NCBI GenBank assembly: GCA_012845835.1
Contig: JABAKD010000027.1
Location: 12,880,487-12,944,486, forward strand
DNA: 64,000 bases
Origin: Undaria pinnatifida
Taxonomy: Eukaryota > Sar > Phaeophyceae > Laminariales > Alariaceae
Reading direction: 5' to 3'
The notes under the pieces are model-generated. The model saw only the letters and a list, made by a program, of their open reading frames with translations. It was not told the DNA's origin and made no database searches. A program made the translations under genes and the position numbers. Positions 59,701 to 64,000 of the stretch are shown in pieces. Position 1 is the first letter of the stretch. Each line of letters begins with the position of its first letter.

Positions 59701-61026
59701 GTGTCGCCCATCTGTCATTTTCACGATATGAATGGTTGCCAATCTGTCCATTTCTACGACATGAATGGAACGCTTTATGTAGATATGAATGGTTGCCAAT
59801 CTGTCCATTTTTACGACATGAATGGAACGCTTAATGTAAGTCTGGTCTATACATGCACAAAAAACGGCTCTCAAGGGAAAAGAGGTGCTTCGTGTCATGT
59901 GCTGGAGGCAAGCCGCGGCGTTTAGGTTCAGGGTCGTAAGGTGTCATTCTTCCATCGCAAACAAACAAACGCCCTGTTCTTCAGGAGACCCTCGAAAAGA
60001 GAGCCAAGAACAGTGCAAGAACAGTCAGTGCTGGAATCAACAACTATGAAATCCTTTCCGCCAACTCTATAAGTACTATAAACGATTACTCGTATGGTGT
60101 ACCACTCTAGAAGGAAATGTAAGAAACGTGTGTGATTCAAATACATGAAGAAACGGTCCTTGTATTCCGCCCATATATGTATATCATACGAGCAACAAAT
60201 CTATTGTAGCGAGAAAAAATAAAGTTGATACGCCGTTTGCTAGATTGGAGGAGAGAGCTTTGACAAGACGGGCGTGTAAACAACAACCTCTCACTCACCC
60301 CAGCACTTGAGAGAATCGCCGACGGTAGTGCAAGTATGGCTCGATCCGACGTCGATGGCCGCTATCGACCTGCGCAGACGATGCGCAGAGGAGATGAGAT
60401 ACGCGATGGACCATACACGGTAAGATGAGATGAAAAAGAAAGAGCGGTTGTCGATGGAAACGCAGGCAAACACAAGACCTGCAGGATATGAATATACCTG
60501 TAGTTCTTCTCTTGGTATAGTGCCGGTACGTGCCAGCCAACATGACAAGCAGTATCCCGGATATCTCAGCACTATTTGAGCGAACTTCACCTGGTACCAA
60601 TAGCTAATGAAAGTGCCTGCATAGCGAGTTCCTGTCAGGCCGAGCGCTTTAACCAGCACTAAAACGGAAGCACGCACTATCCAACCAGTATTATAGAAGG
60701 TCCCCACGGTACGTAGAAATAAAGGGCCATCACAAAGAACCGAGCAAACACATTTTGAACATATTTTACAGGGACAAATATGCCGCAATCGGACCTCTTG
60801 GTACCACCACTCAGTATCGTACACACACGTCTCCGCTTACGCCCGAAGCGCCTAAGCTCGAAAGCTGACACCTTGTTGCTGCGCAGAGCTAGATGCGCAC
60901 GCCTGGTGTCTGGTGGCTATTCCCAATGTTTTGCGGTGTGCCCTGCGTGCTAGGCCGCGTCGTCACAAACCTGTCGATAGAGAACAGTCCCAGCGCCAGG
61001 AGCGTCAAACACGGGCCGCGGAACAT
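35214..61026 (-). CDS. Secreted/surface RCC1-type seven-bladed propeller protein with C-terminal anchor
   Basis: Eleven exons join in frame to 1716 nt (571 aa): 61026-60971, 60369-60299, 54351-54179, 50943-50728, 48199-48054, 44604-44442, 42397-42218, 40183-40005, 39342-39000, 36061-35950 and 35290-35214. The product begins with a signal peptide (MFRGPCLTLLALGLFS). It has seven RCC1 repeats, each with an HTC-like strand (SSHTC, EEHTC, CSHTC, HFTC, AHVC, FHTC, SSSC) followed by CWG/CFG..N..GQLG.GD. A stalk of about 130 residues of Ser/Thr/Pro/Ala follows, then RSGNGASG and a C-terminal stretch of about 20 apolar residues ending FLP with no basic residues after it, as in GPI signals. RCC1 folds serve as exchange factors or binding scaffolds; the paired Cys in each blade and the signal peptide suggest an extracellular disulphide-stabilised propeller. 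The ligand is unknown. The stalk splice (39000) has alternatives. Confidence 0.9.
35515..35560 (-). repeat. Degenerate copy of the anchor exon
   Basis: On the minus strand 'CTTAG|CTGGAGGCCTCCTGG' and what follows translates as LAGGLLVLVVLA and stop, resembling FAGGLLASVVLGVA of exon 11, with an AG just before it. It lies 230 bases upstream of exon 11, inside the preceding intron. Confidence 0.5.
35701..35752. repeat. (ACGC)n microsatellite
   Basis: About 13 ACGC units in RCC1-type gene intron 10. A tandem pair of about 70 bp ('AACCCACGCC.CACCAACTCTAG.ATGGAAAA') follows at 35755-35860. Confidence 0.95.
35950..36061 (-). CDS. RCC1-type gene exon 10: stalk end
   Basis: Acceptor GTGGTGCTGCTGCAG and donor CCTCGG|GTCAGT (phase 1). 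It encodes ISPMETLAPGSTAAPTEFAP and TVSPSLDTDTRSGNGAS, again Ser/Thr/Pro-rich, with small residues at the end suited to a GPI attachment site. Confidence 0.8.
37330..37970 (+). repeat. 149-bp satellite array A (four units)
   Basis: Units start with CGGCTTCCCTC at 37451, 37599, 37747 and 37898 (spacing 148-151). Each contains 'TATAAGGCGGTCACGACT.G', 'GAATTGCA.TCATA' and 'CACACC.CCGCTTTACTGGGG'. A related array lies 8 kb away inside another intron of the same gene. Confidence 0.93.
38386..38450. repeat. Copy of the 38687-38750 segment
   Basis: 'GGAGGCACAGTTGTTTCCGA' and 'GCTGTCTCGCCAGCCGTGCC' repeat the segment that ends the open Ser/Thr frame, 300 bases apart. This is another local duplication next to an exon. 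Confidence 0.8.
39000..39342 (-). CDS. RCC1-type gene exon 9: last blade and Ser/Thr/Pro stalk
   Basis: Acceptor ACAACGACAG enters in phase 2. GEGSSGQLGQGDDEDIGDVP closes the propeller, then the chain turns to Ser/Thr/Pro/Ala with SPSVSSASS repeats. I end it at CCGTCG|GTAAGT, phase 0, as exon 10 requires. The Ser/Thr frame stays open to a stop at 38643. Other phase-0 donors (GTAACG near 38915, GTGACT near 38842) would lengthen the stalk, and no splicing would give a form without an anchor. Confidence 0.75.
39755..39840 (-). repeat. Degenerate copy of exon-8 donor side
   Basis: 'GGCACTTGATAGAATCGTC', then after a small expansion 'GACAGAACAGCGCACGCAGACGATCC', repeats bases 40006-40050 (exon-8 3' edge). 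It lies in the next intron, about 250 bases away. Confidence 0.8.
40005..40183 (-). CDS. RCC1-type gene exon 8
   Basis: Acceptor CTTTAACAG and donor TGCTG|GTGAGC. It encodes CWGSNGSGQLGIGSSDEVGS to CAVLSDDSIKC. A decayed copy of its donor side lies at about 39755-39835. Confidence 0.93.
41345..41870. repeat. Tandem array of roughly 150-bp units
   Basis: About four degenerate units contain 'GGGACAAAACTC.TG.AAAA', 'CACCGCGCAAA' and 'CAAGCTTCCGCCTC ... GGGCTTGAAAT'. A single further unit is at 13678-13793 in ALB3 intron 6. The array lies in RCC1-type gene intron 7. Confidence 0.75.
42218..42397 (-). CDS. RCC1-type gene exon 7
   Basis: Acceptor TTGTGGTGCAG and donor GTGAAG|GTGGGG, phase 0 at both ends, 60 codons. 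It encodes CWGRNNVGQLGLGD to FHTCVLLQDGAVK, one symmetrical blade module. Confidence 0.93.
42398..44441 (-). other. RCC1-type gene intron 6
   Basis: It holds a G run (42521-42544), the dispersed repeat 42662-42830, and four copies or fragments of the 'CCCTTTAGAGCC ... TTTCCAGTT' family (43195-43320, 43575-43675, 43960-44030 reversed, 44255-44350). There is no gene. Confidence 0.55.
42662..42830 (+). repeat. Dispersed repeat, family with CAGCT..CTCACAGCTGGAGT core
   Basis: A diverged copy with 'ACCCTGTTGACGCAGCTAC', 'TATCCTTCATGAGGA', 'GAGTATCACACGCAGCT' and 'TTTCGACGAAGCCCTC', then 'CTTACAGCTGGAGTGCACT'. It matches the better copies at 51655-51855 and 52495-52705. Confidence 0.7.
44442..44604 (-). 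CDS. RCC1-type gene exon 6
   Basis: Acceptor TCGACTTAG and donor GTCAAG|GTGGGA. It encodes GRNTWGQLGTGD to AHVCVLNQDNSVK. Confidence 0.92.
45108..45243 (-). mobile_element. SINE-like short retroposon, reversed
   Basis: A T run abuts ATCCTCCGCCGGAT, followed by 'AGCTTAAGCTCACCACGCTT', 'TTTTCATACACGTCGTGTGT' and 'CAGCGCTAGCTGGCG'. It belongs to the same family as 20112-20205. Confidence 0.75.
45475..46105 (+). repeat. 149-bp satellite array B (about four units)
   Basis: Units start with CGGCTTCCCTC near 45602, 45751, 45900 and 46049, an exact 149-base spacing. The family is that of array A at 37330-37970; copies within this array are more alike. Confidence 0.93.
48054..48199 (-). CDS. RCC1-type gene exon 5
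   Basis: Acceptor TCCGCTTAG in phase 0 and donor TGCTG|GTGAGC in phase 2. It encodes GSTDNVGDEAGHMGDDLPAV to TCAITEDGAVMC. It begins just after a GQLGQ turn. Confidence 0.92.
50021..50070 (-). repeat. Copy of an exon-4 fragment
   Basis: 'AGTTGTACCCGAAGCACTTT' with 'CCGTCGTCCACGCAACC' matches exon-4 bases 50745-50795 ('TTGTTGTACCCGAAGCACTT' and 'CCGTCGTC'). It lies 700 bases inside the following intron. Confidence 0.75.
50145..50222 (+). tRNA. tRNA-like fragment (T arm)
   Basis: 'GTGAGTTCGAGTCCCCCTGAG' has a good B box and T loop, but no matching acceptor stem or clear anticodon arm is visible upstream. It is probably a tRNA-derived relic. Confidence 0.25.
50265..50445 (+). repeat. 86-bp tandem duplication
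   Basis: Two nearly identical units contain 'TTGCGGAAAGCGCGAG.GCG', 'GTTAGCAACACTCGATG' and 'GCGCGGAAAAAAATTG'. The high identity indicates a recent duplication. Confidence 0.95.
50728..50943 (-). CDS. RCC1-type gene exon 4 (one full blade plus next GQLG)
   Basis: Acceptor TGTGAATAG and donor GGCCAG|GTAAGG, phase 0 at both ends, 72 codons. It encodes CFGQNDDGQLGLGD to KCFGYNNYGQLGQ. It is the only exon carrying two GQLG turns. An internal fragment is copied at about 50021-50065. Confidence 0.92.
51650..51860 (+). repeat. Dispersed repeat, near-full copy
   Basis: It runs from 'GGGTTTTATAGTTTCCGCGC' through 'CTGTTGACCCTGATAGCTAC', 'GGGGAGTCGCCGACCTATAT' and 'CTTAATGAGGACACACAACT', to 'CAGCTTGCAAAGATGAGTTT' and 'CTCACAGCTGGAGTGTATTT'. 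Other copies: 52495-52710, 54735-54955 (reversed), 55690-55795 (reversed), 55885-56045, 56070-56235, 57560-57815, and cores at 3297, 6996, 32124, 47615 (reversed) and 62685. Confidence 0.88.
53420..53545 (-). pseudogene. Decayed duplicate of RCC1-type exon 3
   Basis: On the minus strand the frame MGDNPMLVNSHTGEITADTA then LGEHTFFRLNSGGSM aligns with the exon-3 peptide MGDKLIVVNLGTGEVAADMA then LGEEHTCVMLESGDSK. The strand Cys is lost. The downstream ATG|GTGTGT remains donor-like. The GQLG half and the acceptor are missing. Confidence 0.85.
53902..54145. repeat. Inverted repeat with coding-like arms
   Basis: Arms of about 115 bases (53902-54026 and 54040-54145) are reverse complements with few changes. 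Read outward, each arm stays open and encodes nearly the same peptide (DGDHGRAFEQLNSFGVPSST on minus, DGDQGRAFEQLNSFGVLSST on plus). It may be a fold-back copy of a gene or transposon fragment. Confidence 0.85.
54179..54351 (-). CDS. RCC1-type gene exon 3
   Basis: Acceptor CTGTTTTAG and donor TCGAAG|GTGCGT. It encodes ANNWGQLGRGD to ALGEEHTCVMLESGDSK. A decayed second copy lies at about 53420-53545. Confidence 0.92.
56283..56420 (-). mobile_element. SINE-like short retroposon, reversed
   Basis: A 23-base T run, ATCCTCCGGCGGAT, 'CTTACCACACTTCCACGTAT', 'TTTTCATACGCGTCGTGTGT' and 'CAACGCTAGCTGGCG'. Confidence 0.75.
56681..56979. repeat. 50-bp tandem repeat, six units
   Basis: The unit 'CAATGTTTCTGCACAAAATC' plus 'TTCATCTTGGCAATGATTGT' plus 'AAACCCTGGA' repeats six times at 50-51 bases with few variants. 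There are no spacers, so it is not CRISPR-like. Confidence 0.95.
58675..58750 (-). tRNA. tRNA-like relic
   Basis: On the minus strand 'ATGGCGTCGTCGGCAGGAC' (A-box-like) is followed 40 bases later by GGTTCGATTCTCACC (B box, T loop). The same A-box word, ATGGCGTCGTCGACAGA, precedes a B box at 63584-63645, so a small tRNA-derived family is likely. No intact cloverleaf is visible. Confidence 0.3.
59287..59421 (+). mobile_element. SINE-like short retroposon with A-rich end
   Basis: 'CGCCAGCTAGCGTTGGGTCG', 'AATACGTGGAAGTGTGGTGA', then ATCCGCCGGAGGAT and an A-rich tail. It is a forward copy that keeps the 5' part missing from the 20112 copy. Confidence 0.75.
60299..60369 (-). CDS. RCC1-type gene exon 2
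   Basis: Acceptor CTGCGCAG and donor TGCTGGG|GTGAGT. It encodes SIAAIDVGSSHTCTTVGDSL then KCW, the first HTC strand. Phase 2 in, phase 1 out. Confidence 0.88.
60971..61026 (-). CDS. RCC1-type gene exon 1: signal peptide
   Basis: ATG at 61026 (A at -3) opens MFRGPCLTLLALGLFSID and stops at GACAG|GTTTGT, leaving two bases. These join the next exon's G to give Arg, in phase. The short hydrophobic core is a good signal peptide. The donor is not the consensus, so a different first exon upstream remains possible; a donor-like CCAG|GTAATT on this strand lies at 63981. Confidence 0.6.
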
Positions 61027-63435
61027 GGTGAGTACCCTCCTTCTCTCTCTCGCTGCAAAGGGTGGTCGCGTTCAGGAAGCTCTGCGCTAGTTGCGTGGCC
61101 AACAGTCTGTGTAGTGAGGAGCAAAGCGGAGCCGCGGGAAATGGTTCTGACCCGGGTCGTTGTTTCGTGTTGATCGACAAAGATGGACTTCTTTGTTTTT
61201 TTCGTTTGTTTTGGCGTGCGTTCGATGCCCGGGCCAGGGGGCGCCAACGGTGAACCTCCGCAGCACAACTCCCTTCGACAGACGGAGAGACATTCGTGTA
61301 AATTCTGACCAATCATATCATCGTACGAATTACCGACGGTAGTCCTGGCGACAAACGGAGACGGATACATCCCGCATACGGCACAACATGAACCAATAAT
61401 AGATCTCTAATTGTGTCCAATACCGACAGAAAACAATACCGAATTAATTGACGGGATATCTCAAGAAGAATTGACGTCAAGGACTTCGGCTTTCTTGGTC
61501 TTTGGTGGATGCCCGTCAAAACTTTTCACACCTGTGAAATAAAGTGTTAAACCTCGACGGGGCAACATTCGACCGTCAACTGATATATGTCAATGACGTC
61601 ATCACGAGACTGTCAATTTCGTAGATCGCAGAAAACGCGAAATGCCAGGATGAGATAAAAATATAAAATACACCCCCTCGACGTTTTTCGAAGTTGATTT
61701 TCTCGACAACGACGACAGCGCAAACGGCTACGAGTAGCGACGCGCCTGTCTGTGGAAAGCTCTTGACGAGGCTTTGCCAAGGCCGCCGTCATCGTTTGCG
61801 TGTGCGCCCCTTGTTTCGGAGAAAACCAGCTCTACAATTCGTCTCACGGGGGTGTGATACAACAACTAACCATGTCTTTCTTGCTGTTTTTCATGGGTGA
61901 TGGGTGCGGGTATGATGATACCAGTTTCATACTTGTACATACGTGTTGCTGCCGATGTGTTGGTGGGGGAGCCGGGTCGAGCCGATGCGCGTCATGATGT
62001 CATGATACGGCTTAGTTCCCCCAGAACTGCTGCGCTGACAGCTGGCTGAGTAAAAGGGCCAGCTACATTTGCGGAGAGGGCTTGCAAAGAAAGGCCGACG
62101 ACTTTTCATTTCGTACCTGTGTGTAACTGACAACACACACGCACCCACGCAGGCATGAAGTAGTCATCACCAGTCATGATTATTGTGATTCAACAGACAA
62201 GGTGGGAAACTACACTCAGTACAGCAGCAGCAGCAGTAGTTTGAGAATTCAATGCAAAAACTTCAAACGACACCTGCGACAACAGCAGAAGCAGCAGCAG
62301 TAGTACCAGTATTAATAGTAGTGCCAGGTACGTAATATTATTTCGTATTTTTTCCGGTGCTGCTGACTAGACTATGCTACTTCGTATTTGCACTCTGTGC
62401 TCGTAGTTACATGTGACGACGTGGTAGGTATGAAAAAATCAAACTGAACAAGCTAGACTATTATTATAATAAAAAAAGCCTAAATTTCACATATACTCCG
62501 GAGTATATACATAATGCAAGTACAAGCATAAGACTAATAGCCGACATAACAAGTAAGTGTAAAAAATGGATTTACTTACTACACTATTATTGCTGTGTTC
62601 TGCTGTTTATTTGATGTGGCAGTTATAATAGTGATAGGTTTAGCAGACGACTTTTTTTCGTGCCCCTGACAGTGTGTGTATAGAGTACCAACAACGCAGC
62701 TTGCAAATATGAGACTCAGAGTGAGTGTTGACCCGAAATTCGTCGAACTCACGGCTGACGCCCTTGAAATATTATGAAGTTATCATTTTTGTTGTTCAAC
62801 AGACGAAGTGGGAAACTACAGACAGCTGCTAGTGTGAAATTAAAAGGTGGGGGACACAGAGTGCCCCCTGCAGGTCTGCCAATTGAGCAGGTCTTCGGAG
62901 AGTACTCACTTTCGTTCCTTCGTAGAGATGTAGCTTTATTCGTTTCCACCAGAGCCCGGGATAGCTTCTGAGATCGGAGGCGCGTGCCTCCGATCTAATT
63001 CCTAACTTCCCCGAATATAAAGCGCCAACCTTATCATACGAAACCCATCCAAATGATCTCAAATTCGGATACCTACAGGCCTTTCGAGGCCGTATCTTAA
63101 CACTAGCCCACCCTGATGAGTCGCAAATGCAGAAATATGGGAGATTCGTGGAAACTCCGGTTCTACGAACTAGACCATGAGTCGAAGATGCGGCTCCTCA
63201 AACCCCACTCCCACACCTCTAACCGTCTGGCTATGGAGCCAGGAACACGCGAAGAAAAGCAGTAGAAAGAAAAGCAGACCCTACAGCAAGGCAATACTCA
63301 CCCATCAAAAACCTGCCGCATGCCGCCGGGGTGGCGGGGGGGGCAGAAAAGGCTCTAGAACCTGCCGCATGCCGCCGGTGTGGCGGGGGGGGCAGGAAAG
63401 GCTCTGCGGTAAACCAACCACAGAAAAAGTACTAT
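61027..63435. other. Upstream flank of the RCC1-type gene, no supported gene
   Basis: It probably holds the RCC1-type gene promoter, though no TATA box stands out. It has CAGCAG-rich tracts (62224-62300), a dispersed-repeat core (62685-62775), the hairpin 'GATCGGAGGCGCGTGCCTCCGATC' split at 62971-62996, and a 49-base tandem pair with 'CCTGCCGCATGCCGCCGG' (63313-63400). Confidence 0.45.
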
Positions 63436-63875
63436 GGATAATTGACAGGTCCGCCCGTATATCCGGCCGACTTGCTATCCCACCGTTTCAGGGGGGGAGA
63501 GTGTTATAAGGCTTAGTTTGGGTAAGCTATTGGTTAACCTTTTGCAAGTGGTCAAACGGACTAATACCCCACTAATTCCTTAACAAATGGCGTCGTCGAC
63601 AGACCATGGGTTTTAGGGTCGTGGGTTCGATCCCCACCATCCACAATAATAAACTTTTCAGACTTTCCCCATGTCGAACTTGAAAAACACTCTTCCTGGT
63701 ATCCCCAGGAAATGAAACGGCTTGGATATTGACAGAGGTCCGCCGTATATCCGGCCGACCTGCTATCCCGCCGTTTCAGGGGGGGAGAGTGTTATAAGGC
63801 TTAGTTTGGGTAAGCTATCGGTTAACCTGTGCAAGTGGTCAAACGGACTAATACCCTACTAATTCCTTAACAAAA
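63436..63875 (+). mobile_element. LTR-like direct repeats around a tRNA-like sequence
   Basis: Two copies of about 148 bases (63436-63584 and 63723-63873) share 'CGTATATCCGGCCGAC', a purine tract AGGGGGGGAGAG directly before TGTTATAAGGCTTAGTTTGG, and 'ACTAATTCCTTAACAAA'. A polypurine tract abutting TGTTATAA resembles a copia 3' LTR junction. The piece between (63585-63722) has a B box 'GTGGGTTCGATCCCCACC'. It could be tandem LTR remnants or a tandem repeat. Confidence 0.5.
63584..63648 (+). tRNA. tRNA-like relic with strong B box
   Basis: 'ATGGCGTCGTCGACAGA' then GTGGGTTCGATCCCCACC, a perfect 5-bp T stem with a 7-base loop. The acceptor stem does not pair and the anticodon arm is short. Confidence 0.35.
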
Positions 63876-63883
63876 TATAAAAG
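63876..63883 (+). promoter_or_regulatory. Candidate TATA box
   Basis: TATAAAAG lies 28 bases upstream of the ATG at 63911 and just after the second direct repeat, as would fit an LTR promoter or a small gene. Confidence 0.35.
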
Positions 63884-63910
63884 CGCGGTTCCCGTTGCCG
63901 AACTCAGACC

Positions 63911-64000
63911 ATGACCGAGGGGAACGTCGCTGAAAGCGCGCGTTCTCGCCGTCAAAAAAGAAAGAAAAGAAAAAAAATTACCTGGCTGGAGGAAACCACG
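63911..64000 (+). CDS. Possible 5' end of an ORF leaving the window
   Basis: ATG at 63911 opens MTEGNVAESARSRRQKRKKR and 10 more codons to the window edge. It has a basic stretch like a nuclear signal and a TATA box in front. The coding part is short and overlaps an A/G-rich run, so it may be chance or the start of an LTR element's gene. Confidence 0.25.
   Translation, partial: MTEGNVAESARSRRQKRKKRKKITWLEETT

Larger units (their letters stand above)
54352..60298 (-). other. RCC1-type gene intron 2 (about 5.9 kb)
   Basis: It holds several dispersed-repeat copies, two retroposon copies (56283-56420 reversed, 59287-59421), the 50-bp tandem array and a tRNA-like relic (58675-58750). A 57-base tandem coding-like repeat lies at 59725-59835. 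No exon with RCC1 landmarks is visible. Confidence 0.6.

Noticed and set aside
60893-61090. Plus-strand exon ending ACATG|GTGAGT
   Set aside because: The donor-like site is good, but the frame has no partner exon. The minus strand here gives a signal peptide that joins the propeller in phase, so I kept that, with the doubt noted.
63177-63509. 110-residue plus frame
   Set aside because: It runs through a 49-base tandem repeat and the first LTR-like repeat, with no domain.

Overview
The window is nuclear DNA of a photosynthetic eukaryote, most likely a brown alga or close stramenopile. The grounds are spliceosomal genes with GT-AG introns of 0.6-6 kb, a thylakoid ALB3/YidC-type insertase whose precursor starts with a signal peptide followed by an 'ASAFAP-like' Phe site (typical of plastids of secondary origin), long homopolymer G/C runs, and very repeat-rich introns. 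The species assignment is inference. No prokaryotic operon, CRISPR, rRNA or phage signal is present.

Layout. (1) About 4.9-10.1 kb, plus strand: the last four recognisable exons of a gene of unknown function that ends in a long Glu/Lys/Ala coiled coil. (2) 12.8-24.4 kb, minus strand: a complete seven-exon plastid ALB3/OXA1/YidC insertase gene (389 aa). (3) 24.4-35.2 kb: intergenic, with a TTA-flanked MITE, a giant (ATT)n array of about 560 bp and dispersed repeats. (4) 35.2-61.0 kb, minus strand: an eleven-exon gene for a predicted secreted or surface protein of 571 aa. It has a signal peptide, a seven-bladed RCC1-type beta-propeller coded blade by blade on separate exons, a Ser/Thr/Pro stalk, and a C-terminal hydrophobic tail of GPI-signal or membrane-anchor type. 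(5) 61-64 kb: repeats, with an LTR-like direct repeat, a tRNA-like sequence and an ORF leaving the window.

The two minus-strand gene models were built by reading exon frames and checking that every donor and acceptor phase joins. Both give whole reading frames (1170 and 1716 nt). The clearest unexplained pattern is that many exons have one or more degenerate copies of their own edge lying nearby, mostly in an adjacent intron or the 3' flank and often including the splice site. In one intron the exon edge plus its donor is repeated about ten times. Other structure includes Harbinger-like MITEs with TTA target duplications, a poly(A)-ended short retroposon family, a 149-bp satellite in two introns of the same gene, and at least three other dispersed families.
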